From NCBI GenBank assembly GCA_031282925.1, contig JAITCT010000223.1, positions 1-5,861 on the forward strand: DNA of 5,861 nucleotides, read 5' to 3'. The notes under the pieces were generated by a model. It made no database searches. It worked only from the letters and a program-made list of their open reading frames with translations, and was not told where the DNA came from. The stretch comes from Dysgonamonadaceae bacterium (GTDB taxonomy: Bacteria; Bacteroidota; Bacteroidia; Bacteroidales; Azobacteroidaceae). This document shows, piece by piece, positions 1 to 5,758 of this stretch; within the stretch, counting starts at the first letter, position 1; each line of letters opens with the position of its first letter. Position numbers and translations under genes: made by a program.

Positions 1-792
1 GCAGCTATCCTTTTTACAGGTTTAACTGCCGTGCAAGCTCAGAAAATCAAAGGTTCGGACACCTGTCTTCCTTTATCTCAAAAGGAAGCCGAAGATTACA
101 TGAACGCCAATCCTTCGCAGACCGTTACGGTAACCGGAGGCGGGAGCGGCGTAGGTATTTCAGCGCTGATAGAGGGTACTACGGAGATTGCCCAGTCGTC
201 GCGCAGAATCAAATTTGAAGAAAAGCAGAAGATTCAGGAAGGCGGAAACGTCCTGAAAGAAGTGATTATTGCTTACGATGCGCTGGCTATTGTCGTCAAT
301 CCGGACAATGCGGTAACTAATCTGACCAGGGAACAGCTGGAAGGTATTTTCACCGGCAAAATCACCAACTGGAAGGAAGTGGGCGGCGCCGACCTGAAAA
401 TTGTCCCGTATTCACGGGAAACGTCTTCGGGAACGTATGAGTTTTTCAAAGAAAGCGTGTTGAAAAACAAAAACTACAAAAGCGGAATCATGAGTATGCC
501 GGCCACCGGAGCGATTGTGCAATCGGTCGGTCAGACGAAAGGCGCTATCGGCTACATCGGCCTGGCTTACCTCAACAAGGATGTGAAGGCTATTCATGTT
601 TCTTACGACAAGGGAAAGACGTTTACCGCGCCTTCCGTGAAGGCGGCTAAGGACGGTACGTATCCGATTGTCAGGGAACTGTACTATTATTACATTGCCA
701 GGAACGAGAAACAGGTACGTCCCTTTATCGACTATGTGCTTTCGGCAACAGGACAGAAAACGGTTGGGGAAATCGGGTTTATTCCCAGGTAG
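1..792 (+). CDS. pstS: Phosphate ABC transporter substrate-binding protein PstS (5' end cut off)
   Basis: Binds inorganic phosphate outside the inner membrane and delivers it to the PstCA channel. The reading frame is open from base 1. The first visible residues (AAILFTGLTAVQA, then Q) look like the end of a signal peptide with cleavage after VQA, so the true start lies upstream; the GTG at 31 lies inside the signal peptide and is not the start. Family motifs are present: GSDTCLPL at the mature N-terminus, the glycine-rich phosphate loop GGGSGVG (136-156), AQSSRRI, NLTREQLEGIFTGKITNW, and SRETSSGTYEFF (from 412), whose Arg and SGT match the phosphate-contacting R...SGT of characterised PstS proteins. 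GAIGYIGLAY follows. The Asp that contacts phosphate in E. coli PstS appears to be Ser here (AQSS), which I believe is usual in this clade. The TAG stop at 790-792 lies inside a GC-rich repeat. First gene of the pst operon; its promoter is outside the window. Confidence 0.96.
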   Translation, partial: AAILFTGLTAVQAQKIKGSDTCLPLSQKEAEDYMNANPSQTVTVTGGGSGVGISALIEGTTEIAQSSRRIKFEEKQKIQEGGNVLKEVIIAYDALAIVVNPDNAVTNLTREQLEGIFTGKITNWKEVGGADLKIVPYSRETSSGTYEFFKESVLKNKNYKSGIMSMPATGAIVQSVGQTKGAIGYIGLAYLNKDVKAIHVSYDKGKTFTAPSVKAAKDGTYPIVRELYYYYIARNEKQVRPFIDYVLSATGQKTVGEIGFIPR

Positions 793-930
793 GGGCGCAC
801 CCACGTGTGCGCCCACAGGATGAAAATCCACAGGGGCGCACCCATGTACGCCCGCAGGATGAAAATCCGCAGGGAAAAAAATCGCAGGGAGAAAAAATTG
901 CAAGGGGCGCACACATGGGTGCGCCCCTAC
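789..930. repeat. GC-rich hairpin repeat cluster between pstS and pstC, with inverted ends
   Basis: The whole pstS-pstC gap is repeat. It begins GTAGGGGCGCACCC (789-802) and ends with the exact reverse complement, GGGTGCGCCCCTAC (917-930). Over 26 bases the arms 789-814 and 905-930 are reverse complements with a single difference. Each arm is also a hairpin by itself, for example GGGGCGCAC / GTGCGCCC around a 6-base loop at 792-814. A third, diverged copy sits at 833-853. Between copies are A-rich modules: two GGAT-GAAA-ATCC mini hairpins (818-829 and 857-868) and two GGGA(A/G)AAAAA-type modules (872-901). There is no T-tract, so this is not a standard intrinsic terminator. It could slow transcription or protect the upstream pstS message, as REP elements do elsewhere; that role is inference. 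Confidence 0.9.
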
Positions 931-942
931 AGGAAAAAAAAC

Positions 943-2136
943 ATGAAACGAATATTAGAAAAAATAGTTGAATCCGTATTGACAGTCAGCGGCGCAACAA
1001 CCGGCATTGTCATCCTGTTGATTGTTGTTTTCCTTTTCCGGGAAGGCGCCGGTTTCTTCCGTCATTCCGAAATTGAAACCGGGTATGCCTTGTGCGTGAA
1101 CGGAGGAAATCCCATCAACCGGCTGACGCCCGAACAAATCAAGGCGATATTCGATTACGAAATAGATAACTGGAGTCTTGCCGGCGGAAACGACGAGGAA
1201 ATCACGCCTTTCCGCATGAACGACATTTCCAATTATTATACGGATGAAGAATTGGGCGAAAACTACGAGTTCCTGCCGGAAAAACTGAGTGAAATCATCA
1301 GCAAGACGCCGGGCCTCATCGCTTTTGTGCCGGAGCAGTATTTACCGGACGAAAGTGCGGATGTTAAAGTATTGGCCGGCGGCAAACTGAACCCTGCCGA
1401 TTTTTTCGGGGGCGAAATCTGGATGCCGACCGCCACGCCCGCCCCTCAGTTCGGATTGCTTCCGCTCTTGTTGGGAACGCTGTGGGTTGGCCTGTGCGCC
1501 ATCCTGATTGCTTTGCCGCTGGGTTTGGGCGTCGCCATTTACCTCGGCGAACTTGCCGGCGAACGGGTTCGCAATCTGTTAAAACCCGCTATCGAATTGC
1601 TGGCGGGAATCCCTTCGGTTGTTTACGGGTTTTTCGGTTTGGTCGTCCTGGTTCCTTTCATTCAGAAAACGTTTGATTTACCGGTAGGCGAAACGGCTTT
1701 TGCCGGCAGCCTGATTCTTGCGGTTATGGCTTTGCCGACCATTATCACCGTAGCGGAAGATGCGATACGGAACACGCCGCAGGCGATGCGCGAAGCAAGT
1801 CTCGGTTTGGGCGCCAATCACTGGCAAACGATTTACCGCGTGGTTGTTCCTTATTCCATGTCGGGAATCTCGGCGGCCGTTGTTCTCGGAATCGGACGCG
1901 CCATCGGCGAAACAATGGCAGTGCTGATGGTTACCGGAAACGCCGCCGTCATCCCGCACTCCCTGTTTGAGCCGGTGCGAACGATTCCCGCAACGATTGC
2001 GGCGGAACTGGGCGAAGCGCCTCACGGCGGCGCACACTACGGCGCGCTGTTTGTCCTCGGGTGTATCCTGTTCCTTATTACAGTAGTTATCAGTGTTATG
2101 GCGGAAGTGATTTCCAAACGGCAACATCATGCTTAG
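943..2136 (+). CDS. pstC: Phosphate ABC transporter permease PstC with a PstS-like inserted domain
   Basis: One of the two inner-membrane channel subunits of the Pst phosphate importer. From ATG 943 it has 397 residues; E. coli PstC has about 319. Layout: a hydrophobic segment at about residues 18-32; an extracytoplasmic insertion at about 43-155; then the permease domain from about 168 with GTLWVGLCAILIALPLGLGVAIYLGEL, the family block ELLAGIPSVVYGFFGL (218-233), and the cytoplasmic loop contacting the ATPase, AMREASLGLGAN..IYRVVVP (281-303). The insertion (LTPEQIKAIFDYEIDNW, then PGLIAFVPEQYL) matches the middle of PstS but lacks its SGT phosphate-binding residues. I chose ATG 943 because the open frame upstream (back to GTG 805) encodes only repeat DNA. 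AGG at 931-933 is a weak ribosome-binding candidate. The TAG stop is followed by a 233-bp repeat-containing gap before pstA. Confidence 0.95.
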   Translation: MKRILEKIVESVLTVSGATTGIVILLIVVFLFREGAGFFRHSEIETGYALCVNGGNPINRLTPEQIKAIFDYEIDNWSLAGGNDEEITPFRMNDISNYYTDEELGENYEFLPEKLSEIISKTPGLIAFVPEQYLPDESADVKVLAGGKLNPADFFGGEIWMPTATPAPQFGLLPLLLGTLWVGLCAILIALPLGLGVAIYLGELAGERVRNLLKPAIELLAGIPSVVYGFFGLVVLVPFIQKTFDLPVGETAFAGSLILAVMALPTIITVAEDAIRNTPQAMREASLGLGANHWQTIYRVVVPYSMSGISAAVVLGIGRAIGETMAVLMVTGNAAVIPHSLFEPVRTIPATIAAELGEAPHGGAHYGALFVLGCILFLITVVISVMAEVISKRQHHA

Positions 2137-2192
2137 CGCTTCTTTGAAAATTGAAATGGTTTTATATATGACATTGTATTCTCTAATATTTA

Positions 2193-2307
2193 GAGATGCC
2201 AATCTCAGAGGCTCGGAGATGCCAATCTCAGAAGCTCAGAGATTACCATCTCAGAGGCTCAGAGATGCCAATCTCTGAGGCTTAGAGATTACCATCTCTG
2301 AGCCTTA
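2193..2307. repeat. Five tandem 23-bp units, each a small hairpin, between pstC and pstA
   Basis: Five consecutive 23-bp units begin at 2193, 2216, 2239, 2262 and 2285. Each starts GAGAT, has a 4-base loop (GCCA in units 1, 2 and 4; TACC in units 3 and 5), then ATCTC, so each can fold as a stem-loop. A linker resembling AGAGGCTCA separates the hairpins. In units 4 and 5 the base after ATCTC is T instead of A, lengthening the stems: CTCAGAGAT/ATCTCTGAG (2258-2279) is a perfect 9-bp stem, and 2279-2289 pairs with 2294-2304 with one G-U pair. A degenerate sixth start (GAAAT) follows at 2308. The flanks 2137-2192 and 2308-2369 are AT-rich with nothing I recognise. The transcribed linker would be a row of hairpins inside the operon mRNA. 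Confidence 0.93.
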
Positions 2308-2369
2308 GAAATTATAGAGACATTATATATAACGCCGTATGGAAACGCGCAGCTTAATTAATAATTATT

Positions 2370-3221
2370 ATGAACAGTAATTTATTGAAACAAAACATCG
2401 CATTCGGTATTTTCAGGGCGCTTAGCCTGATGGTAGCCGGCGTCCTGCTTTGGATATTGGGATTCATTATCTACCAGGGCATAGGGGTTATCAGCTGGGA
2501 ATTTCTGACGACAGCCCCCTCCGGCGGGATGACTTCCGGCGGTATTTTACCTGCCATTGTCGGAACGCTTTACCTGATTGCCGGCAGTTCAATCGTCGCT
2601 TTCCCGCTGGGTATCTTATCGGCGATATACACTTCCGAATATGCGGGCAACGGGCATATTGTCAAGTTCATCCGGATAATGACCAACAACCTGGCAGGTA
2701 TTCCCTCAATCGTTTTCGGCCTGTTCGGGATGTCGCTGTTTGTGAATACCCTGGGTTTCGGCGATTCCATCCTTGCCGGTTCACTCACCCTGGGGATGCT
2801 CGCTTTGCCGCTGGTGATCCGGACAACCGAAGAAGCGCTCAAAGCCATTCCCGATACGTTCCGTACCGGAAGCCTGGCCCTGGGCGCCAGCAAGTTGCAG
2901 ACCATCCACCGGATTATCCTGCCCATGGCGTTTCCCAATATCATCACCGGGCTGATTCTTTCGATAGGCCGCATTTCGGGCGAAACGGCGCCGATTCTTT
3001 TCACGGTCGCCGCCTATTTCCTGCCCCAGCTGCCCCATTCGATATACGACCAGGTGATGGCGCTCCCATACCATTTGTATGTGATTGCCGTGAGCGGGAC
3101 CGACCTGGAAGCGACCCGCCCGATGGCTTACGGAACGGCATTGGTATTGATAGTCATTGTGCTGGTCATCAATGTATCGGCATCCGCTTTACGAAAAAAA
3201 TTACAAAAATATCATGCTTGA
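2370..3221 (+). CDS. pstA: Phosphate ABC transporter permease PstA
   Basis: Second channel subunit of the Pst phosphate importer, in the inner membrane, 283 residues, a usual length for the family. Residues 12-36 form the first membrane segment. The binding-protein-dependent permease domain starts near residue 59 with [35 protein letters not shown], followed by [20 protein letters not shown] (106-125), the PstA block corresponding to ELLAGIPSVVYGFFGL in PstC. The cytoplasmic loop that docks on PstB is [25 protein letters not shown] (161-185; not quoted as a literal beyond this), followed by [18 protein letters not shown] 2370 is preceded by an AT-rich leader without a Shine-Dalgarno sequence. 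The last 8 bases, ATGCTTGA, contain the start of pstB, implying translational coupling and equal dosage of the two proteins. Confidence 0.96.
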   Translation: MNSNLLKQNIAFGIFRALSLMVAGVLLWILGFIIYQGIGVISWEFLTTAPSGGMTSGGILPAIVGTLYLIAGSSIVAFPLGILSAIYTSEYAGNGHIVKFIRIMTNNLAGIPSIVFGLFGMSLFVNTLGFGDSILAGSLTLGMLALPLVIRTTEEALKAIPDTFRTGSLALGASKLQTIHRIILPMAFPNIITGLILSIGRISGETAPILFTVAAYFLPQLPHSIYDQVMALPYHLYVIAVSGTDLEATRPMAYGTALVLIVIVLVINVSASALRKKLQKYHA

Positions 3222-3960
3222 AACGAGGAATATTGATTTTTATTACGGCAGTTTCCATGCTTTGAAAAATATCGCCATGGAGATGGAAGACCATACGGTT
3301 ACGGCGTTTATCGGCCCTTCGGGATGCGGGAAATCAACCTTCCTGCGGCTGTTCAACCGGATGAACGATTTGATTCCCAATACGCGCCTGACCGGTGAAT
3401 GTTTGATTGACGGGGAAGATATTTACCACAAATCCGTCGATGTAACGAACCTGCGGAAACGGGTCGGGATGGTTTTCCAGAAGCCGAACCCTTTCCCGAA
3501 ATCCATTTTCGAGAACGTGGCCTACGGGCTTCGGGTAGCCGGAATCAGCGACAGCCGGTTTGTCGCCGCCCGCGTGGAAGAATCCCTGAAAGGCGCCGCC
3601 CTCTGGGATGAAGTGAAAGACAAACTGAAAAAGTCGGCTTTCGAGCTTTCGGGCGGACAGCAACAACGGCTGTGTATCGCCCGCGCCCTGGCTATTTCGC
3701 CCTCCGTCATCCTGATGGACGAACCGGCTTCGGCGCTCGACCCGATTTCGACCTCCAAAATCGAAGACTTAATCCATATATTGAAAAAGGATTACACGAT
3801 TGTGATTGTTACGCACAACATGCAGCAGGCCGCCCGCGTAAGCGACAAAACAGGCTTTTTCATGCTGGGCGAACTGGTAGAATACAACGATACGAAAAAA
3901 ATATTCCTGAGTCCCGAAAAGGAAGAAACGCAAAATTATATCACCGGCCGATTTGGCTAA
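3214..3960 (+). CDS. pstB: Phosphate ABC transporter ATP-binding protein PstB
   Basis: Cytoplasmic ATPase that drives phosphate import through PstCA; 248 residues from ATG 3214, close to the usual PstB length. All nucleotide-binding motifs are intact: Walker [10 protein letters not shown] (34-42), Q-loop VFQKPNPFP (Gln89), signature LSGGQQQR (145-152), Walker [13 protein letters not shown] (165-176) with catalytic Glu170, and the switch His201 in [25 protein letters not shown] and the C-terminal [22 protein letters not shown] are characteristic of PstB rather than other ABC ATPases. The start at 3214 is preferred over the in-frame GTG at 3157 because the family begins just before [11 protein letters not shown], and it gives an 8-nt overlap with pstA (ATGCTTGA). 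The TAA stop is followed within 2 bases by an octamer repeat array. Confidence 0.97.
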   Translation: MLETRNIDFYYGSFHALKNIAMEMEDHTVTAFIGPSGCGKSTFLRLFNRMNDLIPNTRLTGECLIDGEDIYHKSVDVTNLRKRVGMVFQKPNPFPKSIFENVAYGLRVAGISDSRFVAARVEESLKGAALWDEVKDKLKKSAFELSGGQQQRLCIARALAISPSVILMDEPASALDPISTSKIEDLIHILKKDYTIVIVTHNMQQAARVSDKTGFFMLGELVEYNDTKKIFLSPEKEETQNYITGRFG

Positions 3961-3962
3961 AG

Positions 3963-4058
3963 AGTTGACGAGTAAACAAGTTAACAAGTAAACGAGTAAA
4001 CAGGATAATAAGTCAACTCGTCAACTTGTCAACTCGTTTACTTGTCAACTCGTTTACT
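3963..4058. repeat. Octamer repeat array with inverted arms between pstB and phoU
   Basis: Twelve consecutive 8-bp blocks fill almost the whole pstB-phoU gap. The left arm (3963-4002) is AGTTGACG, AGTAAACA, AGTTAACA, AGTAAACG, AGTAAACA. A spacer block GGATAATA (4003-4010) follows. The right arm (4011-4058) has six blocks on the opposite strand: AGTCAACT, CGTCAACT, TGTCAACT, CGTTTACT, TGTCAACT, CGTTTACT. All arm blocks are variants of AGT(AA/TG/TA)AC(A/G) or its complement, so the array can fold into a long imperfect hairpin in RNA or a cruciform in DNA. The phoU ATG follows 9 bases later. There is no GC-rich stem plus T-tract, so a simple terminator is unlikely. Confidence 0.93.
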
Positions 4059-4067
4059 TATTTTATT

Positions 4068-4736
4068 ATGAAACATACTGAAAAAGAACTGATTGCATTA
4101 AAAGAAGAAGTCAGCGAAATGTGGCGTTTAGTCCTTTCGCAGTTGGAAAAAGTAAAACAGGCTTTTTTGAGCAACGACGTCGAACTGGCGCGGGAAGTCG
4201 CCAGCCGCGAAAAGCGGGTTGATTCCTTCGAGTTGAAAATCGACGCCGACTGCGAAAACTACATCGCCTTATACAATCCGGTCGCGATTGACCTGCGGTT
4301 AGTGCTGTCGCTGATTAAAATCAGCATCACCCTGGAACGCATCGCCGATTTTGCCGACGGAATTGCCAAATACATCATCGACGAAAGCGCCAATCCCGAA
4401 AGCGGCGACCTGAAAGAAGACTTGCAGGTAGAAACCATATTCGACGCAGTCATCGAAATGCTTTCCGACAGTTACGTAGCCCTGGAATCGGAAAACACCC
4501 GCCTTTCGGGTAAAATCCTGGCAAAAGACGAAACGGTGGATGAAATCTACCGCAACGCAGTCAAAATACTGGCGGAAGCCATCCGGGACAAGAAAATCGA
4601 CGCCGAAAACGGATTAAAAACCATGCTGGTCATACGCAAAATCGAACGCATCGGCGACCATTGCAGCAACATTGTCGAAGAAATCGTGTTTTACATTGAC
4701 GCCAAGGTTTTGAAGCACAGCCGGAACAACGCGTAG
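4068..4736 (+). CDS. phoU: Phosphate transport system regulator PhoU
   Basis: Cytoplasmic helical-bundle protein that couples the Pst transporter to phosphate signalling and restrains phosphate uptake; 222 residues from ATG 4068, typical of PhoU. It consists of two PhoU repeats. Each has the E-R-I-x-D metal-binding motif: ERIADFAD (Glu90, Asp94, Asp97) and ERIGDHCSN (Glu193, Asp197). NPVAIDLRLVLSLIKIS (70-86) is the conserved helix before the first motif. ATG 4068 was chosen because the in-frame GTG at 4026 would translate the octamer repeat into a non-conserved leader. It is the last gene of the pst operon. The TAG stop (4734-4736) lies in a GC-rich repeat identical over 26 bases to the one that ends pstS. 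In the usual model its partner is a PhoR-type kinase; none is seen here. Confidence 0.95.
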   Translation: MKHTEKELIALKEEVSEMWRLVLSQLEKVKQAFLSNDVELAREVASREKRVDSFELKIDADCENYIALYNPVAIDLRLVLSLIKISITLERIADFADGIAKYIIDESANPESGDLKEDLQVETIFDAVIEMLSDSYVALESENTRLSGKILAKDETVDEIYRNAVKILAEAIRDKKIDAENGLKTMLVIRKIERIGDHCSNIVEEIVFYIDAKVLKHSRNNA

Positions 4737-4858
4737 GGGCGCACCCACGTGTGCGCCCCCCCCCACCCCCACGTGTACACATCCCTCCATGTGCGCCCCG
4801 TGCGATTTTTGTCCCTGTTGGGGCGCACCCGTGTATGCGCCCATGCGATTTTTGTCCC
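4733..4858. repeat. GC-rich hairpin repeat cluster downstream of phoU
   Basis: This is a second cluster of the family found at 789-930. Bases 4733-4758 are identical to 789-814 (start GTAGGGGCGCACCC, end GTGCGCCC). A diverged copy lies at 4818-4842. Between and after these is a module ending GCGATTTTTGTCCC, at 4803-4816 and 4845-4858; its complement GGGACAAAAATCGC differs by one base from 872-885, so that module is present here in the opposite orientation. A run of nine C, an A and five more C (4756-4770) interrupts the cluster. It separates convergent phoU (+) and the PIN gene (-), so it may help end transcription, but no T-tract accompanies the stems. A weak CCCC-ACTT-GGGG stem lies at 4869-4880. 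Confidence 0.88.
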
Positions 4859-4891
4859 AGCGGGTTTGCCCCACTTGGGGAAAAGATACGG

Positions 4892-5296
4892 TCAATAAAA
4901 AGGATTGATGATTCTTATTTGTTCTCTGACAGTCATATTATGTTGTATATCTTCGGAATAAAGGATATCGCATCCGGCTTCAAATGCAGAAGCAACAATG
5001 AAGCTGTCAAAAAGTTGAAAATCGTATTTTTGAACAAGATTTTCAGCCAAAACAAGCGTAGAATGATATACAGGTGCAATTGAACAATGTCTGAATAAAT
5101 CCGCAGCTTCTTTGATCAATTGACGTTTAGGGATGTTACGTAACCGTCGTGTTACGTTGATAAACTCGAATATAACTTGTGACGGGATAACGGGGTCAAG
5201 CGACAGTAACGATTCTGCAATTTTACGTTTTGCAGGATCGTTGCCTTCCAAATAGATAAGGATATTGGTATCCAGTGCAAATTGTTTTTCAATCAT
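4892..5296 (-). CDS. PIN-domain ribonuclease, VapC-like putative toxin
   Basis: Predicted metal-dependent ribonuclease, likely the toxin of a toxin-antitoxin pair. From ATG 5296 it has 134 residues, the usual size for a single PIN domain. The acidic metal-binding residues are at the expected places: Asp9 in FALDTNILIYL, Glu44 in VIFEFINV, Asp97 in LFDSFIVASAFEAGC and Asp116 in ILYSEDI. The start at 5296 gives an 8-nt overlap (ATGATTGA) with the upstream antitoxin-like gene, implying translational coupling; two further in-frame ATGs at 5311 and 5308 are possible and would add five or four residues. The RNA target cannot be told. Base composition is visibly more AT-rich than the pst genes, consistent with acquisition by transfer. 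The catalytic set is complete, so it is probably functional. Confidence 0.88.
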   Translation of the reverse strand: MIEKQFALDTNILIYLEGNDPAKRKIAESLLSLDPVIPSQVIFEFINVTRRLRNIPKRQLIKEAADLFRHCSIAPVYHSTLVLAENLVQKYDFQLFDSFIVASAFEAGCDILYSEDIQHNMTVREQIRIINPFY

Positions 5297-5534
5297 AGTT
5301 GTTTGCATCATCGCGGTTAAAATGAAAGTTTGTCAGGTCGATATTGATATTTTTTGTAACCGATTGAATTTCCGATAAACGTTTATCACGGTTCGTGATG
5401 GTGTTATTTTTTATTATCGTATTAACTTGCGAACAGGGAATGTGCCGCAACACTTTTATGACATTTAATGCTTCTAAATTTTTGAACAACTTAAATGCTT
5501 GTTTATTGTTTACCCGGACTACAATTGTTTCCAT
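5289..5534 (-). CDS. Small putative antitoxin upstream of the PIN gene
   Basis: An 81-residue protein from ATG 5534, beginning METIVVRVNNKQAFKLF, ending in an acidic tail (NRDDANNYD). I cannot assign a named DNA-binding fold. The call rests on context: a small gene directly upstream of, and overlapping, a PIN-domain gene is the standard arrangement of antitoxin before toxin. The N-terminal part alternates like a beta strand followed by a helix (about residues 2-29), and the C-terminal half is polar, as expected for a segment that wraps the toxin. ATG 5534 is preferred over the ATG at 5600 because a promoter match lies between them (5570-5601). The gene is strongly AT-rich. It could instead be an unrelated small protein; confidence in the coding call is higher than in the role. 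Confidence 0.72.
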   Translation of the reverse strand: METIVVRVNNKQAFKLFKNLEALNVIKVLRHIPCSQVNTIIKNNTITNRDKRLSEIQSVTKNINIDLTNFHFNRDDANNYD

Positions 5535-5569
5535 AAAAGTGTTTTTATACTGAATAATATTTTCAAATG

Positions 5570-5601
5570 CAAATGTATTAAATATTTTCAAATTGAACAA
5601 A
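5570..5601 (-). promoter_or_regulatory. Bacteroidetes-type promoter for the antitoxin-PIN operon
   Basis: Read on the - strand, TTTG (5601-5598) is followed after 20 bases by TACATTTG (5577-5570). This fits the known Bacteroides pattern of a -33 TTTG and a -7 TAnnTTTG box. The expected transcription start is near 5562, leaving a leader of roughly 28 bases before ATG 5534. It also argues against the longer reading frame starting at 5600. Confidence 0.6.
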
Positions 5602-5653
5602 GGTGGGGTGAATGAGGGGTATATTTCAAATTGTCGCAGTGCGGTTGTGAAAC

Positions 5654-5683
5654 CTGTCGTTCCCGCGCAGGCAGGAACGACAG
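5654..5683. repeat. Perfect 10-bp inverted repeat in the divergent spacer
   Basis: CTGTCGTTCC (5654-5663) and GGAACGACAG (5674-5683) are exact reverse complements around a 10-base loop, CGCGCAGGCA. The arrangement resembles the TTCCCGCG..GCGGGAA-type palindromic repeats scattered through many bacterial genomes. It lies between two divergent transcription units and has no T-tract, so it is not an obvious terminator. It is GC-rich in an otherwise AT-rich spacer (5535-5758). Confidence 0.8.
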
Positions 5684-5729
5684 AACGAAAAAGTTCAAAT
5701 GGAATTCAATTTATGTAATAAATAATCGT

Positions 5730-5737
5730 TATATTTG
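5730..5737 (+). promoter_or_regulatory. Possible -7 promoter box for the Rpn-family gene
   Basis: TATATTTG matches the Bacteroidetes TAnnTTTG box and sits 21 bases before ATG 5759, so transcription would start a few bases after it and leave a leader of about 15 bases. No matching TTTG is found 19-21 bases upstream, so the call is weak. Confidence 0.4.
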
Positions 5738-5758
5738 CAAAACCAAAATTACAAAACG

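Noticed and set aside
412..912. 166-residue open frame on the - strand across pstS and the repeat
   Set aside because: It lies opposite clear PstS coding sequence, its start region is translated GC-rich repeat, and it shows no family motif.
2143..2172. Internal promoter before pstA (TTTG at 2143-2146 with a TATATGAC box)
   Set aside because: The second box lacks the TTTG half of the Bacteroidetes consensus, so the match is no better than chance.
1678..2202. 174-residue open frame on the - strand opposite pstC
   Set aside because: It lies antisense to conserved permease segments and has low-complexity Arg/Asn/His-rich sequence typical of shadow frames.
2193..2307. CRISPR array
   Set aside because: The 23-bp units are contiguous with no unique spacers, and no cas gene is nearby.
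2450..3265. 271-residue open frame on the + strand overlapping pstA
   Set aside because: It is a +1/+2 shadow of pstA, rich in Arg, His and Pro, with no recognisable domain; pstA matches its family over its whole length.
4869..4880. Intrinsic terminator for phoU or the PIN gene (CCCC-ACTT-GGGG)
   Set aside because: The stem is only 4 bp and no T-tract follows on either strand.
4614..4895. 93-residue open frame on the - strand over the post-phoU repeat
   Set aside because: It is mostly translated repeat followed by antisense phoU; no motif and no plausible start signal.
4751..5083. 110-residue open frame on the + strand after phoU
   Set aside because: It begins in the C-run repeat (proline string) and then runs antisense to the PIN gene, whose catalytic motifs are clear.
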